Origin: Caenorhabditis remanei
Lineage: Eukaryota; Nematoda; Chromadorea; Rhabditida; Rhabditidae
NCBI RefSeq assembly: GCF_010183535.1
Contig: NC_071330.1
Location: 14,427,717 to 14,491,716, forward strand
Direction of reading: 5' to 3'
DNA: 64,000 nt
Part shown: in pieces, positions 54,961 to 64,000 of the stretch
Position numbering within the stretch: position 1 is the stretch's first letter
Layout: each line of letters begins with the position of its first letter
Notes under the pieces: model-generated
What the model saw: the letters and a program-made list of their open reading frames with translations, nothing else
The model's database searches: none
What the model was told of the DNA's origin: nothing
Program-made: the position numbers and the translations under genes

Positions 54961-55381
54961 CTATGTACTTATTTCCTTCTCTGTACAAAAATCATCGCAA
55001 ATACATCACATTCGAATTTTGCCTCTTTTTTCAGGTTTTCAGAAAACTGTTCTAAGTTTTTATTTTCTTGACGTCATAGTCTTCTGATCTCCTCCTCGAT
55101 ACTCAAGGAGCACACACTCTACATAATTTCCTCGGTTTTTTGAACTCTTCTCCCCCTTCTTCTTCTTCTATTTCTCGTTCTTAGTACCACTGTGACGTCA
55201 CAAGCGAGTAGTCGCCGCTCTCTGACGCGCTGGGACCTCTCTAGTCTATTCCGAAATTACACGTCTTTTTTTGTTTCTCTATTTTTAGCGGCCAGATTGT
55301 CTTCCCCTTTCTACGTCACACTTCTCAATTTTTCTTTTTCTGACTCCCTGCGTCTCCTCATCTCTCTGGGGACTCCTGGAG

Positions 55382-55951
55382 CAGAGTTGAGCGGAATTCC
55401 GCCTTCCGCCTTCCGCCTTCTGCTTTCCGCCACTTTTTTCTTTCCGCCTTCCGCTTTCCGCTCTCCGCCGAAAAATGTTTTATTCCGCCTTCCGCTTTCC
55501 GCTTTCCGCCAAAAATTTTCCTATTTCCGCTTTCAGCCTTCCGCCTTCCGCTGTTTAAAGATATTTTCCTCAGCTTGAAAAATTTAATCACCTATTCCAA
55601 TATACTGATATTTTTGAGGTTTTTTGCAGCAAAGCTATCAGTGTTTACCGAAAAAACAAAATTTAACACAAATTTAACCATTTTAGTGTTTTTTACCACA
55701 AAATAAGGCCAAAATCGTATTTTTGAAAACGACATTGTATTCCGTCTTCCGCCTTTTGGCATTTTTTTCCATTCCGCTTTCCGCCTTCCTCCTTCCGAAA
55801 AAATTTTTCGCTTCCGCCTTCCGCTCTCCGCTTTCCGCCGATATTTTTTCAATTCCGCCTTCCGCCTTCCGCTTTCCGCCCAAAAAATGTTCCTTCCGCT
55901 TTCCGCCTTCCGCCTTCCGCCATTTCAAAAACCGCATTCCGCTCAACTCTG
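55382..55951. mobile_element. Family Y MITE with (GGCGGAA)-type satellite, 570 bp
   Basis: Ends CAGAGTTGAGCGGAATTCCG...AACCGCATTCCGCTCAACTCTG (second given in parts) with exact 8-bp duplication TCCTGGAG (55374-55381 and 55952-55959). The interior is TTCCGCCTTCCGCC / TTCCGCTTTCCGCC units. It sits in the leader of the pseudogene; the partner gene lacks it. Confidence 0.93.
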
Positions 55952-56983
55952 TCCTGGAGCCCCCAACTCAGATGGACCATTCACCGTCCAATATGTTCAC
56001 CAAGGCCGTGTTTGTCTTTACCCAAGTCATAAGTATAGTCACTACAGTAATCCTTGCCTATAACTATGTCAAAGAGTACGCGGACGCCAATCCTCCACCA
56101 CCAACACAATCCCCTGAAAATGTAGAGAATTTCTTCATCGATGGTGTCCCCATGACCACCCCCAGACCCCATCCCGGTCCACCATTTACCCCTTTCTCTA
56201 CTGATTTCCGACAGTTCTTCCCAATTGTTATCATGTTCATAAAGTTGTCTATACTATGCGCGGAACGTCATGCAAATACACCTAAATTACAAAAAACACA
56301 TCAAAATTAGATACTTGGATATGGAGGGATTATGGTATGTGCGGTTATATCACAATTCTTGGTCATGGTTTTTAGAAATGATTTGAAGGTGAGTTGGGTT
56401 ACTTTTTAAGCCAGAAACTATAGAAATTTTACTTCAAAATTATGAAACGTTTCGAAAATCTGTAACTCGATCATTTTAAAAGCTATCAAGCTGATTTTTG
56501 GCTCAAAATCATCGGGAAATCTTCCATTATTTTATAAAAATATTTTCAGGTAGTCTACTCGACTCTCCTCATGTTCAACCTCTCCCCAATCCCATTCTTC
56601 CTCTTTTTCATCAGCGATCAACTCCCGAAATACGAAATCAAAAATAGCGGCAAGGCGAATCTCTTTAAGTTGAAAATAGCTGGAATCCAGCTGTTCATTT
56701 CGCTACTTCTCTCTCTTCTATTTCTTGTCATTTCCGGTTTCGAAACGTCCAAATTAATATTTATGGTTACAATGTAGTATACCGTATTCTTTTCCGCCGC
56801 CATTTCCGAATTCTGTGCAATTTGTGAGTACGGTATTGAGTTAAAAGATGAAGGCGAGCGAATCGGTGTCTTTGAGCAACATGAGAGAGGCGGAGCCATC
56901 ATTTATCGGTATGTCGGTGTGTCCATAAATCCAGATGTCCTTTTTTTTCAGACCTGCGTATGGCCATCCTCATAATAGTAACA

Positions 56984-57296
56984 GCTTCGCGTCTAGGAAT
57001 CAACGAACGTTGCCGGACGTCGACTGTGCTCTATAAGGTTAATGTAAAGAAAGAGAGAGTCGAATTTCGGGCGCACCGGTAGCACAGTGGTAGTGCTGCG
57101 GAGGCTTAATCTGTAGACGGTGGTTCGATTCCACCCTGGTGTCACCGATTTTTGACAAACTCTTTCTTACAACCTTTCGTGCGAAAACATCAACCCTATG
57201 GTCCGATGAAGGAGCAAGATCTCCAAATTTCTTATATGAATACATCTACGATACGCACTAAAATCGAGGATTCCAACCTTTCTGAATTATACTTCA
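56984..57296 (+). mobile_element. Single tRNA-bearing repeat inserted in pseudogene exon 3
   Basis: Same sequence as the 369-bp array unit at 33.7-34.6 kb, minus about 56-64 bases. Flanked by AATAGTAACA on both sides (56974-56983 and 57297-57306), and the intact partner gene shows the empty site (AATAGTAACATTGTCG). It carries one complete tRNA-like sequence. The 10-base duplication favours retroposition or hAT-like insertion; the mechanism is not settled. Confidence 0.87.
57073..57143 (+). tRNA. tRNA-like sequence, CUU in anticodon position
   Basis: Identical cloverleaf to the array copies at 33.8 and 34.2 kb: acceptor GCACCGG/CTGGTGT, D arm GCAC...GTGC, T arm GGTGG-TTCGATT-CCACC. It has the same G at position 33. 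All three full copies are unchanged despite lying 23 kb apart, which suggests recent spread or selection. Confidence 0.5.
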
Positions 57297-58029
57297 AATA
57301 GTAACATTGTCGAAACAAAACAAATCGAAGATCCTGAACCGGAACAATCCAGAGGGTATGTCTGTCGGTGTGTCCATAAATCCAGATGTTCATTTTTTAG
57401 ACCAGCTGGATCCTCATGTCGACGTACCACGATGGCAAGTATGATTGCCGCCTCAGAGAATTCAGTGAAAACTGAAAATGAAGTGGATCCTCCTACCGTA
57501 CACCTGAACTGCAAAGTGTGTGCACAACCATACAGTACCATCACTACAGTAACCACCCCACGGATTCTTGTTCGATGCGGACATACAGTATGCCATGGGT
57601 GTATTCAGAATCTTTTGGACCCCCAACAACACCAGGTGATCTGTCCGTTTTGTCGGAAGGATACCAGTGTGCCAGATAGACTAATTATTTAATTAACTAA
57701 TTATTGATTGATTTTTATTGCAGATGGATTGGTGGAAGAGTTGCCAAAGAACTTTGCGATATTGGAGTTGGTGGAGAACGGTGACACGTGAATCTCGGGA
57801 AATTCGTAAAAAATTGATCTCAATAAAAATCTTGCCGTTTTTAATAAAAATTATTTCAAAATGTGCCAATTGTATTTTTTCAGACAAGTTCAACATTTTC
57901 TCTATAATTCAAGCCAAGAACCACTCCTCTAGCGCAAAAGCCAACAAAGTTACAGATTTTCGAAACTTTTCATTTTACAAAACTTGCTATATCTTGCTCA
58001 GTTTTCACACAATCTCATTGAAACTAATA

Positions 58030-58200
58030 TTTTTGAATTCAGCTCGTCAAGACGCTTTGAATGAGTGTAATCATGCCTAGGTTGGGTGAAGCTACGGTAT
58101 GCGCCTTTAAACTGGAAGAGGGGTACTGTAGTTTTTGTGTTGGGACCCAACCTGAGGCATGATTATACTCAAATGAACCGTCTTGACGAGCTGAATCTAA
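58030..58200. repeat. W repeat
   Basis: A clear inverted repeat: TTCAGCTCGTCAAGACGCTT and its complement AAGCGTCTTGACGAGCTGAA (here ACCGTCTTGACGAGCTGAAT) around the GTATGCGCCTTTAAACTGG core. It lies in the gap between the pseudogene and the small membrane protein gene. Confidence 0.6.
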
Positions 58201-58580
58201 AAACTTTTTTTTTTCATAGTGTTTGAGTCAAAATAGAAAGAGTTACAATAGTATTGATCATTTTCAATTTTTCGAAAAATTTCGAAAATCCGTAACTCTT
58301 CTGGATTTTGTCAGTTTGTATCGATTTTGTGCTTAAAGTTTGTGTAGATTTTGTGCTTAAGATGAGTCGGAAAGGTTTATTAAATCAAACAATGAATACT
58401 ACTGTACCAGGAAAGCATATGTGAGGATACTGTAGGTAAAATGGTTACAGTAAGAACTGGCTAATTACAGTAAGATAGAGGAGAAGGTACAGTGAACAGG
58501 AAGTAGAGTAGGAAAAATTATGGGTACAGTAGGAAACGTGGAGTTACAGTATGCTCTACGGTAGCAGGAGTTACAGTAGG

Positions 58581-58799
58581 CTAGTCTTCGAATCCGTCGG
58601 CTTCTTCAAAATCCGGTTCAACATCGATTTGGAAGGCTTCTAGTCCAATTCCAGGCTCCCAGAGCTCCAATAGAACAAAAATTCCTATAATTCCGTAGAA
58701 AATATAGTAGAATGGGAATATAGCAAGGTTGCAATAGACCCAGGTTGCATAGAAGGCAAATAGGGTTAGCAGAAGGATCAGTTTGACAGTCTGCAGCAT
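58581..58799 (-). CDS. Small single- or double-span membrane protein
   Basis: 72 codons, ATG at 58799. A hydrophobic N-terminus (LLLTLFAFYATWVYCNLAIF), a second hydrophobic stretch (YYIFYGIIGIFVLLEL) and an acidic tail (DVEPDFEEADGFED). The layout of hydrophobic segment and then acidic tail resembles the first exon of the double-RING gene at 61.2 kb, but no RING follows on this strand. It could be a relic of such a gene or a small free-standing protein. Start by first ATG only. Confidence 0.4.
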   Translation of the reverse strand: MLQTVKLILLLTLFAFYATWVYCNLAIFPFYYIFYGIIGIFVLLELWEPGIGLEAFQIDVEPDFEEADGFED

Positions 58800-58889
58800 T
58801 TTATGGGGTACTGTAGGGGTACGGTAGATGGGTCTAAGAAGAATCTGTGAGGAGGAAGTGTTTTAATGTAGAGTGGACTGTCTGTTTTC

Positions 58890-59097
58890 ACTATTTTGTT
58901 ATTCCAAGACACCCCAGACAGTCTTGTTATTCTAGACAGGACGAATTTTATGAAAAACAAGAAAATTTTTGGTGTGCGCCTTTAAAATTGGGTTACTGTA
59001 GCTTTCTAGAAGGGACACTGTCTTTATTTTTGTTATTCCAAGGGTCTCAGACTGTCGTATTATTCTAGACATGACGAATTTTATGAAAAAAAATATA
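58890..59097. repeat. Direct duplication next to the Tc3-like element
   Basis: GTTATTCCAAG...ATTCTAGACA(G/T)GACGAATTTTATGAAAAA occurs twice (about 58900-58965 and 59033-59092), about 130 bases apart. The transposon is inserted right after the second copy. Confidence 0.5.
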
Positions 59098-59099
59098 TA

Positions 59100-61081
59100 C
59101 AGTGCGTGCAATAAGGATAGGACCACCCCCCATTTTGGGTGTTCCGAGAAAAGTAAAAATGATATGAAAAATCTGTGACTGCCATTCGATTCAGAATACA
59201 AAAAAACCGCAGGAGCCAAATTTTCATGTCTCTAGCACTTTCCGTACTCAATTACCATCCAGAAGTCGCTTTTGCAGGCGTGCAATAAGGATAGGACCAC
59301 CAGCCATTTTCGATGAAGTGGTGCCTTTTTTTCAATTTTTTTTGGGCACTGTTCTCATATTTTAATTTATTTCATTGTTTTTTAAAGTTTTCACTTCAAT
59401 ACCATTGGACTGTGTAGATTTACGGCACTTGTCGATTTACGGGAAAGTCGATTTGAACATTCTGAATTTTTGTACCGTACTTCTGTTCTTCTCGAGAGTT
59501 AGATGCTCAGGATGGATGTGCAGGTACAGTAACCTTGAAAAGAATTGGGCCTAAAGATGTGGTCCCATATCAGTCACTCAGTCACTCAGTCATTTTCATT
59601 TTTATCATGGCTAGAGCTCCTCGCCTCACCCCTCCTCAACAAGCTCAAGTCGATCTTGCTCACCGGATGGGCTACTCTCTTCATGCCATTGCTCGTCTTG
59701 TCAAGAAAAGCCGATCCACCATTCGGAGATACCTCGACGATCCCATCAACTACTGGAAAAAGGTGCAATGTGCCAAAGGAAGACCGAGGAAGCTAACTAC
59801 TCGCGACGAGCGCACTGCGATCCGTACCGCTTCCAACTCGCCCAAGAGTCTCAACGATATTCGAGCAGAACTGAAGCTCAATGTCTGCAAAAGCACCGTT
59901 CGCAACGTCCTCCGTCGAAGCGGAGTCATTGTCTCCCAAAAGATGAAGAAAGCTCCAAAAATGACGGCCGATCACAAAGCAAAACGTATTGATTTTGTCA
60001 AGCGCAATATGGGTCGCAAGTGGGATACTGTAAGTTTGTATACAACTTACTCTGAGATCAAAAACATTTTCCAGGTTCTCTTCTCAGACGAGAAAAAATG
60101 GAATCTTGACGGCCCGGACGGAAACAGGCATTATTGGAGAGATCTCCGTAAAGATCCACAGCTCTTCTCAAGACGGAACTTTGGTGGCGGATCGCTGATG
60201 GTCTGGGGAGGCTTCTGCAACGGAATGAAGATGAAACTTCAATTCATCACAACTCGAGAAACGTCTGTTTCCTACCAGAGCACCCTCCAGAAGGCCATCG
60301 TTCCATTTTTCCGAAACAAACGCCGAACCCATGTATTCCAACAGGACAACGCGTCGATCCACAAGAGCATCTCCACACAGAATTGGCTGAAGGCGCAAAA
60401 AATCACGGATCTCGAGTGGCCAGCAGTCAGCCCAGACCTCAATCCAATCGAAAACTTATGGGGACTGCTGGTTCGACGCGTTTACAAGCACGGAAGGCAA
60501 TTCAATACGATCCAAGAGCTCAAAGACGCCGTTGAGACCGAGTGGAATGCAATCACTGCTGCTGAATTGAGGGCTCTCGTCGCCAGTATGCCCAACCGCA
60601 TGTTCGAAGTTATCCAGAACAATGGTGGAGAAACAAGTTATTAAATTTCGCTTACGTTTTTTTCTGTTTTCTTTTGTGTTTTCTCTCATTTTCGTCAATA
60701 AATGATTGAATTGTTAACTGAAGCTTTAGAAATGATTCTCGGAAATCGACAAGTGCCGTAAATCTACACAGTCCAATGGTATTGAAGTGAAAACTTTAAA
60801 AAACAATGAAATAAATTAAAATATGAGAACAGTGCCCAAAAAAAATTGAAAAAAAGGCACCACTTCATCGAAAATGGCTGGTGGTCCTATCCTTATTGCA
60901 CGCCTGCAAAAGCGACTTCTGGATGGTAATTGAGTACGGAAAGTGCTAGAGACATGAAAATTTGGCTCCTGCGGTTTTTTTGTATTCTGAATCGAATGGC
61001 AGTCACAGATTTTTCATATCATTTTTACTTTTCTCGGAACACCCAAAATGGGGGGTGGTCCTATCCTTATTGCACGCACTG
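59100..61081 (+). mobile_element. Full-length Tc3-like transposon, 1982 bp
   Basis: Inverted repeats of about 339 bases (59100-59438 and 60743-61081) that look identical base for base, flanked by TA (59098-59099, 61082-61083). The tip CAGTGCGTGCAATAAGG carries GCGTGCAATAAGGATAGGAC, which recurs inside each repeat (59278-59301 on the left). This matches the two-site transposase-binding layout known for Tc3. The transposase is intact. Identical arms and an open frame suggest recent transposition. Confidence 0.95.
59607..60644 (+). CDS. Tc3-like DD34E transposase
   Basis: Exons 59607-60029 and 60075-60644; 330 aa, almost the length of C. elegans Tc3A. The 45-base intron (GTAAGTTT...TTTTCCAG) is in frame and open, so unspliced RNA would add 15 residues. 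N-terminal helix-turn-helix DNA-binding domains (RLTPPQQAQVDLAHRMGYSL, SRSTIRRYLDDP) precede the RNase-H-like core. Catalytic residues: D146 (VLFSDEKKWNLDG), D232 (QQDNASIH) and E267 (PDLNPIENLWG), spaced DD34E. The start is the MARAPRL methionine; an upstream in-frame ATG at 59535 would add 24 residues with no family match. It cuts and pastes the element at TA sites. Confidence 0.93.
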   Translation: MARAPRLTPPQQAQVDLAHRMGYSLHAIARLVKKSRSTIRRYLDDPINYWKKVQCAKGRPRKLTTRDERTAIRTASNSPKSLNDIRAELKLNVCKSTVRNVLRRSGVIVSQKMKKAPKMTADHKAKRIDFVKRNMGRKWDTVSLYTTYSEIKNIFQVLFSDEKKWNLDGPDGNRHYWRDLRKDPQLFSRRNFGGGSLMVWGGFCNGMKMKLQFITTRETSVSYQSTLQKAIVPFFRNKRRTHVFQQDNASIHKSISTQNWLKAQKITDLEWPAVSPDLNPIENLWGLLVRRVYKHGRQFNTIQELKDAVETEWNAITAAELRALVASMPNRMFEVIQNNGGETSY

Positions 61082-61190
61082 TATATATTATTCTGAGGTT
61101 CTTTACGCATTTTTTTGAATTTACATTGATTTCCTTTTCCAATTTTTAACTAGCAAACTTGTCTACAGTAACCCAAGCACCAACTACAGT

Positions 61191-63282
61191 ATGCTACAGT
61201 ACGACTACAGTATGATGACCCCAATCATCGAACTACTATCATTTGTTGTCGTCAACTGGGACGCTCTATTCTATTTTTCTGTGCTAATTGCAAGTACGGT
61301 CATTTTGTTCTGGTCGGAGCCGGAGCAACCGGAGCAACCGGATTCTGAAGATGAAGGTATTGTAGATGACGTCGTGGAGAATTCTGAAGAGAATGAAGAC
61401 GTCGTGGTGGATTCTGCAGAGAATCAGGAGTCGGAGAGCACGGAGCCGCCTGAGGAGAAAGGAATACGGTAGGTAGAAAGGAATACGGTAAGTTACAGAA
61501 TTTCGAAAAATTTCAAAAATTCAAAAATCACAAAAACTACCGTAACCCGGTCAGATTAGCTTCAAACTCAATGAAATTTAAATATTCGGATTCAGCTGGT
61601 CAATTCGGTTCAAATGAGTATAATCATGACTAGGTCGGGTCCCACCACAAGCAAACGGTATGCGCCTTTAAACTGGAAGAGGGGTACTGTAGTTTTCGTG
61701 GTGGGACCCAATTTGCTCCGAATATAGGCATGATTATATTTTTTTGAAAGCTCTCGACAAGCTGATTCTGAAAATATAAGTTTCGAAAATCTTGGATCAA
61801 TTGTCACCGGGTTACGGTAGATAAACGATTTTCGAAAAAGCTTCGAAATTCTCTAACTTTCTTGATTTTCATCACAGGAAAGTGGTTTTTGGCTTAAAAG
61901 GATCAGAATTTAATTCTAAATCTGAAAATTTCAGAATCCCCGACTGCAAAATCTGTCTTATCCCCTTCAGTACCTCGGCCTACTCAACACCACGCGCCCT
62001 TCAATGTGGCCACAGTATCTGCACAAACTGTGCCGTGACTCTTCTCGAAGACAGCGATTATTTATCGATTGAATGCCCGTTTTGTAGAAAATTCACGCGG
62101 GGTTATAGTTAGTTTTATGTTTTTGTAGATCAAATAAAATAAATTTGTTTCAGAGAAGAAAATTGAGAGTATCAAGACGAACTATGCGGTAATGGGCATT
62201 ATTGAGAAGCTGACCGGAGGTGGAAGGTGAGTTAAAAGTTATATTTTTGTTGAATTTTGAAAAACGCCTGTTTTGTTTTAAAAAATTCGAAAAATTTGGA
62301 ATATTTTGAGCTAAAAATCGAGAAATTTGGACGGAATTGAAGAAAGTTAGAGATTTTCGAAAAAATTCAAAAAGCCCTACATTTTCAAACTACAGTAATC
62401 CAGTCAGCTTCCCGTCAAGACTCATGAAAATTATATATTTAGAATCAGCGCGTTTTCAGCTTTCAGAAAAGTATAATCATGCCTATATTCTGAAAATTTT
62501 GAGTTTCGGGGGTCAGAGACGCAGAGTGTCTGGTATCTCTGCGCTCTAACCTCTCGACTAAAACTACCGTAACTCTGTCAGAATTATTTTAATTCAGCTG
62601 AAATTAAAAATTTTGGATACAGGAGATTGAGGGCTTTCAGATGAGTATAATCATGACCACTTTTGAAAATTTTCCGGCCACACCACGAAAACTACAGTAA
62701 CCCAAAATTTTCAGAATATAGGCATGATTATACTTTTATGAAAGCTCTTAAGGAGCTGAACTTGAAAATACAAAAATTTTGGGTCTCGTAGGAAATTTGG
62801 CTGGGTTACGGTAATTTGAAATTTTTAAAACTTTCGAAAATTTTCGAAACTCTGTAACTTTGTCAGTTTTTGGCGGTTTTCTTTGGTTTTAGGCTTAAAA
62901 TTTAGGAAATTTTTGGTGGAATCTAAATTCATATTTTTCATTTTTCAGATTCAACCCAAAATGCTTCCGTTGCCACTCTGGCTACAGTAACCAACTCACA
63001 GAGTGCACTCCTCGAGTCCAGATGGACTGTGGACATACTCTGTGCGAGATATGTATCAGAACTTGGTCGTCGAGATCACTCCGTTGTCCAGAATGTTTTT
63101 TAACCGGTCTCGGTGGTCGGGTTACTGTATGGCAAAGTGCGAAACGAAGGGTCTGCAGAATGTTTCGAAAAAATCGAATCGCGGAGGATTTCGAGAAGAA
63201 ATTTCCAAAGAATTTTGTGATTTTGGAGATGTTGGAGTCCTTTCCCTGCGACAGTACCTGCGATAGTACCGCTGAGGTGTAA
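61191..63282 (+). CDS. Single-span membrane protein with two tandem RING modules
   Basis: Exons 61191-61468, 61935-62107, 62154-62226 and 62949-63282; 285 aa, phases agree. Exon 1 has one hydrophobic segment (DALFYFSVLIASTVILFW) and a strongly acidic tail (DSEDEGIVDDVVENSEENED). Exon 2 is RING 1: CKIC...CGHSICTNC...CPFC. Exon 3 encodes KTNYAVMGIIEKL, the equivalent of the family tail LPKNYAxLDxI. Exon 4 is RING 2: CFRC...CGHTLCEIC...CPEC, followed by FPKNFVILEMLESF and a Cys-rich end. So the unit RING plus KNxA tail is present twice. The ATG choice between 61191 and 61212 is open. Probably an E3 ligase with two E2-binding surfaces. Confidence 0.78.
61615..61745. repeat. W repeat in intron 1 of the double-RING gene
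   Basis: A W copy with GTATAATCATGAC, GTATGCGCCTTTAAACTGG, GTACTGTAGTTTTCGTGG and GGCATGATTATA. Diverged inverted copies lie near 62465-62740 (intron 3) and 63560-63690 (downstream). Confidence 0.6.
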
Positions 63283-64000
63283 GAATACTGTAATTTCGAA
63301 AATTTCGGGAAAATTTTCTTTTTTCAAAATTAATTATTAAAAATTATTTCAAAATGTGTCATTTGTACTTTTCCGGACAATTTTAACTCCTCCTCTATCA
63401 TTTAAGCCAAAAACCACTCATCTACCTCAAAAACCAAAAAAGTTACAGATTTTCGAAACTTTTCGAAAATTTATATTTCCATTAAAATAATCATATCTCA
63501 TTAATTTCTTTTCTAAACTCTTTAAAACTAATATTTTTGAATTCAGCTTGTCAATGCGCTTCAAATGATTATAATAATGCATAGGTTGGATGAAATTACG
63601 GTATGCGCCTTTAAACTGGGAGAGGGGTACTGTAGTTTTCGTGGTGGGACCCAATTTGCTCCGAATATAGGCATGATTATACTCATATGAAAGGTCTCAA
63701 GGAGCTAAACACAAAAATATAGATTTTTGTGAATTTGGTTAAAATTTCAGAGAGTTACGGTGAATTTTGTAACGATGGAAATCAGATTTTCGTATATTTT
63801 CGAAAATCCGTAACTCGACGAGTTTTTGACGGATTTTTAAGATTTCTGGCTTGAAATTAACGTCAAAAATCGATCAGTTCAAGAAAAATTAACTAAATTT
63901 TTTTTTTTGTATTTGAAAAAAATGAAATTTCGAAATTTTCAAAAAAAAAATCAGAAATTTCTGGAATTTTCGGAATGGAAGAAAATCCTAACAGTAATCT
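63283..64000. other. Downstream region, no gene seen
   Basis: AT-rich sequence with a W repeat at about 63560-63690 and intron-like text (TCGAAAATCTGTAACT, TTTTTGACGGATTTTT) of the kind that fills introns of the right-hand RING genes. It may be the first intron of a gene beyond the window, but no exon is visible. Confidence 0.45.

Larger units (their letters stand above)
55200..57790 (+). pseudogene. Inverted pseudogene copy of the 50.3-52.6 kb RING gene
   Basis: Closely matches the neighbouring gene in inverted, head-to-head orientation, from leader to last exon. The start ATG is at 55993. Exon 1 (MFTKAVFVFTQVISIV) has TAG where the partner has GTG, just before ILGYGGIMVCAV. Exon 2 (from about 56550) has TAG in place of TGG after SKLIFMVTM. 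Exon 3 is split by a 313-bp tRNA-bearing insertion but keeps CAA where the partner has a stop. The RING (CKVC...CGHTVCHGC...CPFC, 57430-57682) is intact, but its donor changed from GGTAGAC to GATAGAC. A Y element is inserted in the leader. Clearly disabled as a single protein. Confidence 0.85.

Noticed and set aside
59535..59606. Upstream 24-codon extension of the transposase
   Set aside because: The residues before MARAPRL lie in the leader, include a SHSVIFIFI stretch and do not fit Tc3-type N-termini; the inner ATG gives a protein of the family's size.
61610..61807. Recurring frame GPTTKTTVPLFQFKGAYR (also 47495 and 63427)
   Set aside because: It is a translation of the W palindrome core, present at several intronic sites, and is not a gene.

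Overview
The window looks like an arm region of a Caenorhabditis-type nematode chromosome. The DNA is AT-rich, genes have many small (43-60 bp) introns with GT...TTTTCAG borders, and one start codon sits directly on a TTTCAG acceptor as in trans-spliced worm genes. It also holds an intact Tc3-like transposon, a Helitron and many MITEs. No species can be fixed from the sequence. I rebuilt most gene models by hand from splice borders and reading phase; they are not taken from any annotation.

The main content is an expanded family of membrane proteins with a C-terminal RING finger, probably E3 ubiquitin ligases of internal membranes. Typical members have 5-6 membrane segments, a conserved block around KCRRDLSIGYGG before the third segment, an acidic linker, one RING (CxxC...CGHTVCxxC...CPFC) and a last exon encoding LPKNYAxLDxIxxLEK. 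Nineteen loci of this family or its relatives are recognisable. Minus strand, 1.8-8 kb: a member with a deleted RING, a RING-less member and a complete member. Plus strand, 9-21.8 kb: three complete near-identical genes, a decaying one and a more divergent complete one. Minus strand: complete genes at 23.4-25.2, 36.1-38.2 and 38.4-41.1 kb, and a doubtful one at 32.4-35.8 kb. Right end, 46.8-63.3 kb: a member with a truncated RING, an inverted head-to-head pair in which both copies carry stops, a small one-span relative and a double-RING protein. Relics lie at 23.1, 27.1 and 42.4 kb.

Two unrelated genes interrupt the cluster. A degenerate calpain-like protease (28.1-32.2 kb, minus) is riddled with insertions, and a seven-exon, 473-aa alpha-helical protein of unknown function lies at 42.8-44.9 kb (minus).

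Mobile DNA fills introns and gaps. It includes: a tRNA-derived SINE-like repeat (about 25 copies, some as 190-bp tandem arrays); a 1.45-kb palindrome with a TTAA duplication; a 1.55-kb non-autonomous Helitron inserted in a polyadenylation region; a full-length Tc3-like element; a mariner-like relic; and several hAT-like MITE families with exact 8-bp duplications. One of these families (here Y) carries a different purine-rich 7-mer satellite in different copies. A 369-bp repeat bearing a tRNA-like gene forms an array in one intron and has also landed in a RING pseudogene.

A GC-rich motif, roughly AAACGCGCCAA followed by GGCGCGCCAG, stands in the same orientation 0.1-0.6 kb upstream of most RING-family genes and at two orphan sites. 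It is a candidate shared promoter element.
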